Counted from the stretch's first letter, positions 1 through 9,727 are shown. The stretch is DNA of 64,000 nt from Aquimarina sp. AU474 (GCF_900312815.1 NZ_OMPE01000009.1:1302001-1366000), one strand, 5' to 3'. Made by a program: numbers and translations. The notes: generated by a model from the sequence alone, not told the origin.

Positions 1-1
1 G

Positions 2-52
2 ATGACTGGTGCCGCTAGATTAGCAGATGATAATTTTTATAATAAATTATGA
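2..52 (+). CDS. 3' end of an unidentified gene (partial)
   Basis: An open frame enters from the left edge and stops at TGA 50-52. Only about 16 residues are visible, ending in GAARLADDNFYNKL. That is too little to name a family; a ROK-type sugar kinase would fit the neighbouring amino-sugar genes, but this is a guess. The end overlaps or abuts the start of the next gene, which suggests co-transcription. Confidence 0.4.
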   Translation: MTGAARLADDNFYNKL

Positions 53-60
53 GGTCTAAT

Positions 61-684
61 ATGTATATAAAAGAAGCTTGTGTCGAAGGAATTCACCAAG
101 CCCAAGTTGCCGAACAAAATGGAGCACACAGAATCGAGTTATGTGCGGATTTAAGTGTAGGAGGTATTACTCCACCTTTAGATGTAATTAGTAGAGTAAA
201 AAAAGAAATAGATATTCCTATACGAGTAATGATCCGACCAAGAGGAGGAGATTTTGTATATTCTGATGATGAGTTTGATTTGATGAAAAAACAAATTAGA
301 TATTGTCATATGCTTAAGATCGATGGAGTGGTTTTTGGGATCTTAAAAAGAAATAATACATTAGATATAAGAAGAATCAAAACATTAGTAGAATTGTCTT
401 TACCAATGAACATAGTAATCCATAAGGCAATTGATGAAACTCCTAACATTATTGTAGCTTTAAAAAAGCTATTAAAAATTGATGGGATTACTTCGATATT
501 AACTTCTGGAGGTAAATCAACCGCTCTAGAAGGAAAAGTGATTCTAAAGAATATGGTGAGTATGGCAAAGGATACATTAGAGATAGTTGCTGCAGGATCA
601 ATTACCGATAAAAATGTGGGAGAATTACATCAGTTTATCAATTCTGGTTCTTATCACGGCAAGAAAATAGTTGCAAATAAGTGA
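61..684 (+). CDS. cutC: CutC family protein
   Basis: About 207 residues of a TIM-barrel protein of the CutC family, historically called copper homeostasis protein; its biochemical role is uncertain. Visible family features are the N-terminal segment KEACVEGIHQAQVAEQNGA followed by RIELCADLSVGGITPP, then VMIRPRGGDFVYSDDE and, near the end, a conserved ILTSGG. The length is slightly below the usual 210-250 residues. I chose the ATG at 61, preceded by GAGG at 51-54, because the family begins at this Met; the ATG at 49 would add four residues. The upstream partial gene stops at 52, so the two are probably co-transcribed. Confidence 0.85.
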   Translation: MYIKEACVEGIHQAQVAEQNGAHRIELCADLSVGGITPPLDVISRVKKEIDIPIRVMIRPRGGDFVYSDDEFDLMKKQIRYCHMLKIDGVVFGILKRNNTLDIRRIKTLVELSLPMNIVIHKAIDETPNIIVALKKLLKIDGITSILTSGGKSTALEGKVILKNMVSMAKDTLEIVAAGSITDKNVGELHQFINSGSYHGKKIVANK

Positions 685-853
685 AGCTGATCGCACAGCT
701 CTTCAGTGAGTTTTTTCAAGTGATTTTTCATAATTCCTTTTAAAATCAATTTTTGGTTTGTTTTAAAATGTTGTTCATCGAATTTCTTATTAATAGACAT
801 ATAGGACTATTATTTTTATAGAAATGATCCAATAGTTTAAAATAGAAGTTATT

Positions 854-2788
854 ATGGTTACCGAAATTCAATCCAAAAACTTAGATGATATAAGTTTTAA
901 AGAAGCTGGAATTTATGAAAATACAAGATTCGAAAAAATTCATAATGTAGTATATGATAATTCTGGTGATGCATCTATTCTTATAGCGCAAGAAATAGCG
1001 TCAATAATTAAACTGAAACAAAAAGAAAACACAAATTGTATTTTAGGATTAGCAACAGGTTCATCGCCTATTAAAGTATATGAAGAGTTAATAAGACTTC
1101 ATAAAACACAGGGTTTAAGTTTTAAAAATGTGATCACATTTAACTTAGATGAATATTATCCTATAGCAAAGAGTGACTTACAAAGTTATTTTCATTTTAT
1201 GCATGAATATTTATTTAAGCATATAGATATTCTTCCTGAAAATATAAACATACCTCACGGAGATATTTCTCCGGATAATATATTAGAAACCTGCATAGCA
1301 TACGAGAACAAAATAAAAGAGCATGGAGGATTAGATTTTCAGTTATTAGGAATTGGTAGAACGGGACATATAGGGTTTAATGAGCCAGGTTCGCATAGTA
1401 ATTCTCGAACCCGTTTAATCACTTTGGATCATATAACAAAAACAGATGCTGCTCCAGCATTTTTGGGATTGGAAAATGTGCCAACAAGAGCGATCACTAT
1501 GGGAATTAGAACAGTTATGGAGGCAAAACGAATCATATTGATGGCCTGGGGCGAGAACAAAGCCGAGGTCATAAAAAAAACTGTCGAAGGAGAGATAAGC
1601 TCGCAAGTTCCTGCTACATATCTTCAACATCATAAGAACACTACATTTGTAATTGATAAAGGTGCTGCCTCTTTACTAACTCAATACAATACTCCTTGGC
1701 TTGTAAGATCTTTTGATTGGAGCGAAGAATTAATGGCAAAAGCAATTTTATGGCTATGTGAAGTGACCTCAAAATCAATATTAAGGCTTACGGATAAGGA
1801 TTATAATGATCACGGCATGGAAAGTTTACTGGCCAAAGAAGGGAATGCCTATACATTAAACATTAAAATGTTTAATAGACTTCAGCATACAATCACAGGA
1901 TGGCCAGGAGGTAAACCTAATGCAGATGATACATCAAGACCAGAACGAGAGATTCCTAAAAAAAAGAGGGTGATTGTATTTAGCCCACACCCCGATGATG
2001 ATGTGATTTCTATGGGAGGTACTATTGATAGATTGGTTGAGCAAGGTCATGAGGTGCATATTGCTTACCAAACTTCAGGAAATATTGCAGTTTCAAATCG
2101 TGAAGCATTAAAATTTGCTGAGGTATCCTTAGCTATGGGGGTGCGCGATGATAATTTTAGAAATATTACTCAAATAATTAAACAAAGTAATACAGGTGAA
2201 TTTAATACACCAGAATTATTAACCTTAAAAGGAGTTATTCGTCAAAAAGAATCTTTAGGGGCAACAAGGTATTTAGGAATTCCCGATGGTCAAGTTCATT
2301 TTTTAAATATGCCGTTTTACGAGACAGGTAGAGCAAAAAAGAATGCTTTAGGGGAAAAAGATGTCCAAATAGTATGTGATCTAATTGCAAAGATTAAACC
2401 ACATCAAATTTATGCAGCAGGTGATTTGGCAGATCCGCATGGTACTCACAAAGTATGTTTGGATGCGCTATTCATAGCTATAGAAAAAATGAAAACAAAT
2501 ACTTTTATGAAAGATTGCTGGGTATGGTTGTATAGAGGTGCTTGGCATGAGTGGGGTATTCATGAAATTGATATGGCAGTTCCTATGAGTCCAGATCAGG
2601 TGATTAAGAAAAGAAAAGCTATTTTTTTTCATCAATCCCAAAAAGATGGTGTTATGTTTCAAGGTGATGATGCCAGAGAGTTCTGGGTAAGAGCAGAGGA
2701 AAGAAATAAAGATACAGCGTTAAAATATAGTCAACTTGGATTAGCAGATTACGCCGCGATTGAAGCTTTTAAGAGATATGATTTTTAA
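854..2788 (+). CDS. nagB: Glucosamine-6-phosphate deaminase fused to a PIG-L/LmbE-like domain
   Basis: A 644-residue two-domain protein. The N-terminal half (about residues 20-290) is glucosamine-6-phosphate deaminase, which converts GlcN6P to fructose-6-phosphate and ammonia. It shows GLATGSSP at 65-72, the catalytic-region NLDEYYP around 97-103 and GIGRTGHIGFNEPGS at 166-180. The C-terminal half (from about 370) has the PIG-L/LmbE zinc deacetylase signature HPDDD at 379-383 and a later DPHGTH, suggesting N-deacetylation of an amino sugar. The C-terminal domain could produce an amino-sugar substrate for the deaminase, but its substrate is not known. This fusion is a common Bacteroidota form, and the protein is cytoplasmic. 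The preceding 169-bp gap holds no obvious gene. Confidence 0.9.
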   Translation: MVTEIQSKNLDDISFKEAGIYENTRFEKIHNVVYDNSGDASILIAQEIASIIKLKQKENTNCILGLATGSSPIKVYEELIRLHKTQGLSFKNVITFNLDEYYPIAKSDLQSYFHFMHEYLFKHIDILPENINIPHGDISPDNILETCIAYENKIKEHGGLDFQLLGIGRTGHIGFNEPGSHSNSRTRLITLDHITKTDAAPAFLGLENVPTRAITMGIRTVMEAKRIILMAWGENKAEVIKKTVEGEISSQVPATYLQHHKNTTFVIDKGAASLLTQYNTPWLVRSFDWSEELMAKAILWLCEVTSKSILRLTDKDYNDHGMESLLAKEGNAYTLNIKMFNRLQHTITGWPGGKPNADDTSRPEREIPKKKRVIVFSPHPDDDVISMGGTIDRLVEQGHEVHIAYQTSGNIAVSNREALKFAEVSLAMGVRDDNFRNITQIIKQSNTGEFNTPELLTLKGVIRQKESLGATRYLGIPDGQVHFLNMPFYETGRAKKNALGEKDVQIVCDLIAKIKPHQIYAAGDLADPHGTHKVCLDALFIAIEKMKTNTFMKDCWVWLYRGAWHEWGIHEIDMAVPMSPDQVIKKRKAIFFHQSQKDGVMFQGDDAREFWVRAEERNKDTALKYSQLGLADYAAIEAFKRYDF

Positions 2789-2851
2789 CAGATAATAGGT
2801 TGATTTGATGTTTTTAATTGTTAACCCAAATTCTAAAACCCAATATAGTAA

Positions 2852-2887
2852 TGACATTTTCAGACAAGTACTTGTCTGAAAATGTCA
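2852..2887. repeat. Perfect 36-bp palindrome
   Basis: The half-site TGACATTTTCAGACAAGT at 2852-2869 is followed directly by its exact reverse complement at 2870-2887. It sits between the convergent ends of the nagB fusion gene and the small minus-strand ORF, so a bidirectional terminator is one reading. There is no T-run directly after it on either strand, so a protein-binding site or mobile-element scar is also possible. Confidence 0.7.
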
Positions 2888-2908
2888 CGATACGTTTAAT
2901 AAAAAAAC

Positions 2909-3154
2909 TTATTTGGGTTGTAGTTTTTCTAATTCAGATATAGTTGCCTTTAACAATTGCCTTAATTTTATACTTTTAAGTTTACATTGACAGCAATCGA
3001 GATCCTTTATGGTTCTAAAAATCAGTGATTCGCAATATTCTTTTCGATGACTGTAGGACATTGTACAAACAATGGTTTTGTACAATTCGTCTATTTCTTC
3101 TAAAGACTTTTTTAATAATATATTTTTTGAACGAAACGGACTATTTAGTTTCAT
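2909..3154 (-). CDS. Small hypothetical protein, 81 aa, Cys/Lys rich
   Basis: The reading frame is complete, starts at ATG and is not antisense to another gene. The product is basic and soluble, predicted mostly helical, with five cysteines including a CCQC cluster near residues 54-57 and LEEIDELYKTIV near the N terminus. No family is recognised. It is convergent with the nagB fusion gene and divergent from the AraC-type regulator at 3332. It could be a real small protein or a chance frame in AT-rich DNA. Confidence 0.45.
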   Translation of the reverse strand: MKLNSPFRSKNILLKKSLEEIDELYKTIVCTMSYSHRKEYCESLIFRTIKDLDCCQCKLKSIKLRQLLKATISELEKLQPK

Positions 3155-3331
3155 AATAAGTAGGGTTTAGATAGGTTTCAATGTGTTTTACTATCCAAGA
3201 TTTATTCCAAAACAATCTAAAAATGAATATGGCTAAATATTGAGTGTGAATAGCAATGAATATAATCTCTTAAATAAAACTCATTGGCATCATTAGTGAG
3301 GATATTATAAGTTCTTAAACCTAGCTATCCT

Positions 3332-4186
3332 ATGAATTGTAAAACACACACTTTAAAGCGTATTGAAAAAGAGTTTTCGATACATATAAAAACCATAAAT
3401 TACAATTGTACCTATGATTTTGATACTCCGTACAGAAAAGATTATTTTGAAATATTACTTTTTAAAACAGGAAATGGGGGTAGTAAAATTATTGATTTTG
3501 AAGAATATAAAATCATAGATCGATGCGCATTTATTATTACTCCAGGGCAAGTTCGTTTGTTAAAATGTGATCCAAAGGATAATGGAATATGTATTCAATT
3601 TACTAGAGAGTTTTTAGAACTAAGTATTCTGCCTCCTCAACTTAATTGGTTTTTTAAATTCTTAGTTAACCCCAAAATAGATTTAGATGAAGTGCAGTTT
3701 GGAAAATTATATTTTTATTTCGAAAAAATCAAAGAGTTGTATCAATCTTCAAGTACTTTTAAACTTCAAAAATTGCAAAAGCTTTTCGGGTTAATTTTTT
3801 TTAAATTCTTAGAGATTATTCCCAACAAAGTAGAACTAAATGCAAAGGAATATGTGCCCTTTGAATTTATGTCTTTAGCTGTCGAAAATTTTAGAAAAAT
3901 TAGATTAGTTAAAAAATATGCTGAACTGCTGAATATTTCTGTAAATAATTTAGAGAAACAGGTGAAAAAACATTTTGGAAGAACTCCTTTAAGTATTATA
4001 AATGAATTACTTGTTATAGAGATTAAACGACTTTTACTTGTCGAAAAATTTAGCCATAAGGAAATTACATTCATATTAAGTTTTGATTCTCAAGCATCGT
4101 ATACAAGATTTGTTAAAACACATACGAATATGACGCCAACGAAACTTAAAGAAGTATTGAGAAAAACACTTAACCTAAAATTATAA
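3332..4186 (+). CDS. AraC family transcriptional regulator
   Basis: A 284-residue protein with an N-terminal cupin-like sensor region (about 1-160, including the typical FIITPGQV turn) and a C-terminal AraC/XylS double helix-turn-helix (about 180-280). The end contains the family signature HKEITFILSFDSQASYTRFV followed by KTHTNMTPTKLKE. It would bind DNA in response to an unknown ligand. There is no adjacent catabolic operon on the same strand, so the target is unclear; the nagB region and the small ORF at 2909-3154 are the closest candidates. A strong terminator follows at 4261-4300. Confidence 0.88.
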   Translation: MNCKTHTLKRIEKEFSIHIKTINYNCTYDFDTPYRKDYFEILLFKTGNGGSKIIDFEEYKIIDRCAFIITPGQVRLLKCDPKDNGICIQFTREFLELSILPPQLNWFFKFLVNPKIDLDEVQFGKLYFYFEKIKELYQSSSTFKLQKLQKLFGLIFFKFLEIIPNKVELNAKEYVPFEFMSLAVENFRKIRLVKKYAELLNISVNNLEKQVKKHFGRTPLSIINELLVIEIKRLLLVEKFSHKEITFILSFDSQASYTRFVKTHTNMTPTKLKEVLRKTLNLKL

Positions 4187-4260
4187 ATGGGTAAGTAAAA
4201 TACATATAATGCAATACTGTATTGATAGTCAAAAAAAGAATAGACCGAGATAAAAAACAA

Positions 4261-4300
4261 AAAACCTGTAAATATTTGATTTACAGGTTTTTCTTTTTTT
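4261..4300 (+). terminator. Rho-independent terminator after the AraC gene
   Basis: A 13-bp perfect stem (AAAACCTGTAAAT at 4261-4273 with 4279-4291), a five-base loop and a T-rich tail to 4300. The A-run on the other side lets it also serve the minus-strand tRNA-Leu transcript. Confidence 0.85.
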
Positions 4301-4306
4301 ATATTG

Positions 4307-4388
4307 TGCGGGCGGAGAGACTCGAACTCTCACACCTCGCGGCACTAGATCCTAAGTCTAGCGTGTCTACCAATTCCACCACGCCCGC
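4307..4388 (-). tRNA. tRNA-Leu (anticodon UAG)
   Basis: Read on the minus strand, it has a 7-bp acceptor stem GCGGGCG/CGCCCGC, discriminator A, and an anticodon stem CTAGA/TCTAG enclosing the loop CTTAGGA, which gives anticodon TAG. It also has a class II variable arm (TGCCGCGAGGTGT region) and a T arm containing GTTCGAGTC. It is 82 nt without CCA, which is not encoded. Confidence 0.95.
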
Positions 4389-4433
4389 ATTAAAAACTTT
4401 TACAATACTTAGGACTCTTTGCAAAAGCGAGTG

Positions 4434-4466
4434 CAAATATAAACAATAGTTTTAAAATAAAAACAA
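4434..4466 (-). promoter_or_regulatory. Promoter of tRNA-Leu
   Basis: On the minus strand, TATATTTG at 4434-4441 matches the Bacteroidota -7 element TAnnTTTG. A TTG lies 22 bases upstream (4464-4466). The -7 element is about 45 bases before the mature tRNA 5' end. Confidence 0.6.
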
Positions 4467-4520
4467 CCTTCTGAAAAAATATAAACTTTTAGTACTTTTA
4501 GACAAAATTTACTCAAGCAT

Positions 4521-5909
4521 ATGCAGAATATTCAATCCTATGTTCAAGAACATAAAGATCGATTTATAAACGAACTTCTTGAACTTCTTAAAATCCCCTC
4601 TATTAGCGCAGATACGGCTTATAAAGATGATGTTGTTAAAACAGCAGACGAAATTTTTAAAAGCCTTAAAGAAGCAGGTTGTGATCATGTAGAAATTTGC
4701 GAAACACCTGGTTATCCTATTGTTTATGGAGAAAAAATAATAGATCCAAACCTTCCAACGGTATTGGTATATGGGCATTATGATGTACAACCTCCAGATC
4801 CTATAAATTTATGGGACAGTCCTCCGTTTGAGCCTGTGATTAAAAATACAGAAATACACCCTGAAGGAGCAATATTTGCTAGAGGTTCTTGTGATGATAA
4901 AGGACAAATGTATATGCATGTAAAGGCGTTAGAATTAATGACTAAGACAGATCAACTGCCTTGCAATGTAAAATTTATGATAGAAGGAGAAGAAGAAGTA
5001 GGAAGCAAAAGTTTAGGATGGTTTGTAGAGCGCAATCAAGAAAAATTGGCTAATGATGTAATTTTAATTAGCGATACTGGAATGATTGCCAAAGATGTTC
5101 CTTCGATTACAACTGGATTAAGAGGGTTAAGCTATGTTGAAGTAGAGGTAACAGGACCAAACAGGGATCTTCATAGTGGTTTATATGGTGGGGCTGTCGC
5201 AAACCCGATAAACATACTTACCAAAATGATTGCTTCATTACATGACGAAAACAATCATATTACTATTCCTGGATTTTACGATAAGGTAGAAAATTTATCT
5301 ACCGAAGAAAGAGCAGAAATGGCCAAAGCTCCCTTCTCATTAGAATCATATAAAAAATCATTAGATATCAATGCGGTGTATGGAGAAGAGGGGTACTCTA
5401 CTAATGAACGCAATTCTATTCGACCTACTTTGGATGTAAACGGTATTTGGGGAGGATATACAGGAGAAGGAGCAAAAACAGTGATTGCAAGTAAAGCATA
5501 CGCCAAAATATCGATGCGTTTAGTTCCTAATCAAGACTGGGAGGAAATTACGGATTTGTTTAAAACACATTTTGAAAATATTGCACCAGAAGCAGTAACG
5601 GTAAAGGTTACGCCACATCATGGAGGACAAGGGTATGTAACGCCGATTGATAATATTGGATATCAAGCTGCTAGTAAAGCATACCAAGATTCTTTTGGTA
5701 AAACACCTATACCACAACGTAGTGGAGGAAGTATACCGATTGTATCATTATTTGAAAAAGAACTGAAAAGTAAAACTATTTTAATGGGATTTGGGTTAGA
5801 TAGTGATGCGATACATTCACCTAATGAACATTTCGGAGTTTGGAATTATCTAAAAGGTATCGAAACTATTCCTTTATTTTATAAATATTTTACAGCACTA
5901 AGTAAATAA
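4521..5909 (+). CDS. M20 family dipeptidase
   Basis: A 462-residue zinc-dependent exopeptidase of the ArgE/DapE/ACY1/CPG2 superfamily, of the dipeptidase type. Metal-site motifs are visible: GHYDVQPPD with H86 and D88, GSCDDKGQ with D125/D126, and EGEEEVGS around 155-162 with the general-base Glu. The lid or dimerisation domain lies in the middle (about 210-380), with SGLYGGAVANP before it and GGSIPIV near the end. It is probably cytoplasmic, since no signal peptide is seen, and would cleave dipeptides for amino-acid supply. It is a single-gene unit followed by a strong terminator. Confidence 0.92.
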   Translation: MQNIQSYVQEHKDRFINELLELLKIPSISADTAYKDDVVKTADEIFKSLKEAGCDHVEICETPGYPIVYGEKIIDPNLPTVLVYGHYDVQPPDPINLWDSPPFEPVIKNTEIHPEGAIFARGSCDDKGQMYMHVKALELMTKTDQLPCNVKFMIEGEEEVGSKSLGWFVERNQEKLANDVILISDTGMIAKDVPSITTGLRGLSYVEVEVTGPNRDLHSGLYGGAVANPINILTKMIASLHDENNHITIPGFYDKVENLSTEERAEMAKAPFSLESYKKSLDINAVYGEEGYSTNERNSIRPTLDVNGIWGGYTGEGAKTVIASKAYAKISMRLVPNQDWEEITDLFKTHFENIAPEAVTVKVTPHHGGQGYVTPIDNIGYQAASKAYQDSFGKTPIPQRSGGSIPIVSLFEKELKSKTILMGFGLDSDAIHSPNEHFGVWNYLKGIETIPLFYKYFTALSK

Positions 5910-5932
5910 AAAAGTATTAAATTTTATGTTTT

Positions 5933-5961
5933 AAAAACACCCTATAAGAGGGTGTTTTTTT
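5933..5961 (+). terminator. Rho-independent terminator after the M20 peptidase
   Basis: Stem CACCCT/AGGGTG (5938-5943 with 5949-5954), extended by A5/T5, with loop ATAAG and a T7 tail. Confidence 0.85.
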
Positions 5962-6160
5962 GTTTTTTAACTATAATCTGCAATGTTAAATACGTTGTGA
6001 TTTTATTTAATTTTTGTAATTATAATGTGTTTTAATCAAGTTTTTTGTTAAAAAAATAAAGAAATAGATAGTATAGTATAACATTCAGGTATAATACGAC
6101 AAAGTTAAAAGCATGAGTAGTTTTAATTTTCGGGTAACTATAACACAAAATCAACTAGTT

Positions 6161-9100
6161 ATGAAAACTAAAACTTTTTTTTTAATCGTTTTATCATTTT
6201 GGTATACCGGTTTTCTTTCTGCTCAGGAAGGAAAAATTAACGCCGAACGATGTAAAACAAGTCAAGCTAATCATGATGCTTTTTCAACCAGCCCTAAAGC
6301 TAAGATCGAGTTTGATAAATTCAATGAATTCACAAAAAAACATGTCAGAAGTAAGACATTTTCTCAAAAAGCAGGAGAAACCTATGTGATACCTGTTGTA
6401 TTTCATATATACGGAGATGTACAACATGGAAAAACAGTAACGTATCAAAAAATAAAAACGGCTCTTGAAATTCTTAATAAGGATTTTAATGGGTTAAATG
6501 ATGATTGGAACACGGTTGATCCCGTTTTTAATGGCCGAAAAGCTACGTTAAGTGTACGATTTGCACTTGCAAAAATAGATCCTAACGGAGGTAGTACAAA
6601 TGGGGTAGTTTTTTACCCAGAGGCATCTGGAATGGGAAACTATAGTAATCCTATTGTTGCTAGAGATGGTTGGGATAACTATAAGTATATGAATGTATAT
6701 ATCACTGGTGATTTATATGGTGATGGAGTGTCAAATAACTCAGGTGTAGCATGGTATCCAAACACTACAATGTCTGATCAGGATATAGCACGAGTAGTAT
6801 ATAATGGACAATATTTACATGGTAATACAGATAAGGAATTCGCTTCGATACTAACTCACGAATTTGGTCACTGGTTAAACCTTATACATACTTTTGAAGG
6901 AGGTTGTGATGATGCTAATGGTGATTATGTTAGTGACACTCCTAAAGAGGACTCTAATTCGGGTGATGATGGATGTACGGTTGGCGCTAGTGATTGCGGT
7001 AATTTGATCAACTATGAAAATTATATGGGATATGATTCTAACGCTGGTTGTGCCAAAATGTATACCCGAGGTCAGGTAGATAGAATGCTAGCGGCATTAG
7101 AACACTCTACAAGAAAACCACTTTGGCAACCTACAAATTTAACAGCTACAGGTGTTGATGCCAACGGAGCTTCTCTTGTAGTATCAAACTCAACAGTAGA
7201 AGAAGGGTTGTCAAACGATGGAACAGTGTTTAGTGATACTAATGAGATAGAAATTTTAGAAGGTAATTTTGCATTAAGTTCAGGTACAATGGTAGAAGGA
7301 ACTCATTTTACTTCAAATTTACCACAAGGATATGCTGCTTCTATAACGGTGTTGAATAACAAAACACTTAGAGTTCGCTTCAATGGCCGCACGAATAACC
7401 ATGCAATAACTAATAACACTACAGGAACAATAACATTCAGAAATGCTGCGATTTCTGGAGGTGTGGGAACACTAGTTTCTGATAAAGTATCCTATCAATT
7501 CACTTTTTATGATCCGTATGGGATTGTATATGTGGATAATGCTGATCTCACTGTAAATTCGGGAAATGTTTGGAAGCCGTTTACGGTCATTGGCGAAAAC
7601 AGATATGGTCTTTTCTATGAGAATAATGAATTAAAATTAGAAACATATCGACAGGCGTTAATTTGCCAGGCAAACACACGTAATGTGACAGCGTTACCTC
7701 AAAATACGATTATATCTTCATCAAGTAATTGGGTAAATGGAGGGAATTATCCAGATTTACATGTGGTAAGAAGTTCAGATCATACATCGTGGGATGGTCA
7801 AACAGCTTATGTAGGATTTCAAATGGAATTATACCCAGGAAAAACTAATTATGGTTGGTTTAGGGTTCGTGTAAATGCTAATGGTAGTGAAGAAACGTTA
7901 TTGGATTATGCGTATAGCACTGAACCTTTTGGTGAGATTAAAGCAGGGAGTACCGTGTATGATGGAGGTACGGATCCAACTTGTGATGATGGTATCCAGA
8001 ATGGAGACGAAACAGGAATAGATTGTGGGGGTAATTCATGTCCCGCATGTCCAGTAGAAGTTGATGGTGGATCGATTTCTTCAAATGATGATAGAACAGA
8101 AATAACTACGATAACTGGGGATGGTCAAGCAGATATTATCACTTTTAAAAGTACCAGTCAATCTAATGCTAGTTACAGATATCTGATCACGGATGATAGT
8201 GGTGCTATCTTGGCTACAGAAACTATTTCTCATGATTTTGAAGGTGCTACAGTAGGAGTGTGCAGAGTTTATGGAATTTCTTATGATGGTAATCTAAGTG
8301 TTAACGGAAAAAACATAACAGATAGCGGATTAGCAACAGGAGTTTTTGATATTTCTAGTAACTGGATTACAGTATCTAGAATTGATGATAATACAGGGCC
8401 AACCTGTGATGATGGTGTGCAAAACGGAGATGAGACAGGAGTTGATTGCGGAGGTTCTTGTCAACCCTGTGGTACAGTAACCTATTGTACTGCATCTACC
8501 ACTCAAAATACATTACATATTACCAATGTAAAATTAGGAAATATAGATAATTCTACTGCCCATACACCATATTCTAATTATACAAATCTCTCTACTAATC
8601 TTACAGCAGGAGAACAAACGGCGTTAACAGTTAAATTAAATAATGATCACTGGACATATAATGCAGTGGGTGTTTGGATGGATTGGAATAATAATGGTGA
8701 TTTTACCGATCCGGGAGAGAAAGTATATTCTAGATATGCGGCTGGCCCTTATACCGCAAATATTACTCCACCTTTAGATGCAGTATCTAATGTTAATTTA
8801 AGGATGAGAGTAAGGGTTGGATATGGTTCAGAGTCTAAAATAACTCCTTGTGGAGAAGATACATATATAGGAGAAGTTGAGGATTATACAATACGAATTG
8901 AAGGTGTAGCTACTCCATCTTGTACAGATGGTATCCAGAATGGCGATGAAACGGGTATTGATTGTGGTGGATCATGTACTCCCTGTAATACTAACGACGG
9001 AGTTGTTTATGTAGATATAAATGACGTTTCTGTTAACTCTTCTAGTACCTGGAACTTTTTTAGAATAGAAGTAGGTGATGATAATGGTTTTGGAGCTTGG

Positions 9101-9703
9101 TATTCTGGTGGTCCGCGTTTGGTAACTTATGATAAAGATGTTATCTGTAATGGTAGTACTAGTAACATTACTTTTTTAGGAGAAAATCAAGCCATAAACG
9201 GTACGAGTAATTTTGTAGCGAACCCGCATAGTTATATAGTAAGTTCTTCTTCGTACAGTGATTGGAATGGAAAAACTGGATATATAGGATTTACTTTCAA
9301 GATTAACGGAAACACACATTACGGTTGGTTCCATATTGAAGTTTCTACAGATGGGGGATCCTATACTATATTAGATTATGCGTACCAAACTCAGGCAAAT
9401 ACAACAATATATACAAGTAATGTGGGAGTAGCCGGAGCCGATGCTAAGGGAATTAAAGAAAACTTAGTGAGGTTAAGTCCAAATCCTTTTCAGAATAATT
9501 TTGAAATTGATATGAGAAAGATGGGACAAGGCAGTATTTCAATAGATATATATAATATGTACGGGAAGAAAATAGTGAATAAAGAATTTCAGGAGAACCC
9601 TGGAAAAGTTATTCTTGGAGAAAAATTGTCTACTACTGGTATCTATTTTGCAAGGATAAAAACCGGAGATAATACGATCATAAAAAGAATTATGAAAAAA
9701 TAA
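6161..9703 (+). CDS. Secreted M43 (pappalysin/cytophagalysin-type) metalloprotease with T9SS tail
   Basis: A 1180-residue secreted protease. A signal peptide ends near FLSAQ. The M43 catalytic domain (about 80-330) carries the zinc motif HEFGHWLNLIH from H233 and a Met-turn NYMGYD. The rest is modular. A domain with YGWF and LLDYAY signatures occurs twice (about 460-600 and 945-1085). Cys-rich linkers of the form CDDGIQNGDETGIDCGG begin at about 608, 748 and 921. A VDGGSIS module lies at about 630-745, and a GEVED domain at about 775-905 (CTASTTQNT to EVEDYTIRI). A T9SS type A sorting domain closes the protein, beginning at VRLSPNPFQNNFEID. I start at ATG 6161 because the signal peptide begins there; ATG 6113 would bury it. 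The protein is probably released or surface-attached by T9SS. Confidence 0.9.
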   Translation: MKTKTFFLIVLSFWYTGFLSAQEGKINAERCKTSQANHDAFSTSPKAKIEFDKFNEFTKKHVRSKTFSQKAGETYVIPVVFHIYGDVQHGKTVTYQKIKTALEILNKDFNGLNDDWNTVDPVFNGRKATLSVRFALAKIDPNGGSTNGVVFYPEASGMGNYSNPIVARDGWDNYKYMNVYITGDLYGDGVSNNSGVAWYPNTTMSDQDIARVVYNGQYLHGNTDKEFASILTHEFGHWLNLIHTFEGGCDDANGDYVSDTPKEDSNSGDDGCTVGASDCGNLINYENYMGYDSNAGCAKMYTRGQVDRMLAALEHSTRKPLWQPTNLTATGVDANGASLVVSNSTVEEGLSNDGTVFSDTNEIEILEGNFALSSGTMVEGTHFTSNLPQGYAASITVLNNKTLRVRFNGRTNNHAITNNTTGTITFRNAAISGGVGTLVSDKVSYQFTFYDPYGIVYVDNADLTVNSGNVWKPFTVIGENRYGLFYENNELKLETYRQALICQANTRNVTALPQNTIISSSSNWVNGGNYPDLHVVRSSDHTSWDGQTAYVGFQMELYPGKTNYGWFRVRVNANGSEETLLDYAYSTEPFGEIKAGSTVYDGGTDPTCDDGIQNGDETGIDCGGNSCPACPVEVDGGSISSNDDRTEITTITGDGQADIITFKSTSQSNASYRYLITDDSGAILATETISHDFEGATVGVCRVYGISYDGNLSVNGKNITDSGLATGVFDISSNWITVSRIDDNTGPTCDDGVQNGDETGVDCGGSCQPCGTVTYCTASTTQNTLHITNVKLGNIDNSTAHTPYSNYTNLSTNLTAGEQTALTVKLNNDHWTYNAVGVWMDWNNNGDFTDPGEKVYSRYAAGPYTANITPPLDAVSNVNLRMRVRVGYGSESKITPCGEDTYIGEVEDYTIRIEGVATPSCTDGIQNGDETGIDCGGSCTPCNTNDGVVYVDINDVSVNSSSTWNFFRIEVGDDNGFGAWYSGGPRLVTYDKDVICNGSTSNITFLGENQAINGTSNFVANPHSYIVSSSSYSDWNGKTGYIGFTFKINGNTHYGWFHIEVSTDGGSYTILDYAYQTQANTTIYTSNVGVAGADAKGIKENLVRLSPNPFQNNFEIDMRKMGQGSISIDIYNMYGKKIVNKEFQENPGKVILGEKLSTTGIYFARIKTGDNTIIKRIMKK

Positions 9704-9727
9704 AACAACAGTTAATTTTATCAACTA

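Noticed and set aside
4222..4449. Open frame across the tRNA-Leu gene
   Set aside because: It runs over a terminator and a complete tRNA on the other strand; a chance frame.
6113..6160. Earlier ATG for the M43 protease
   Set aside because: It would place 16 non-hydrophobic residues before the signal peptide, so 6161 is preferred.
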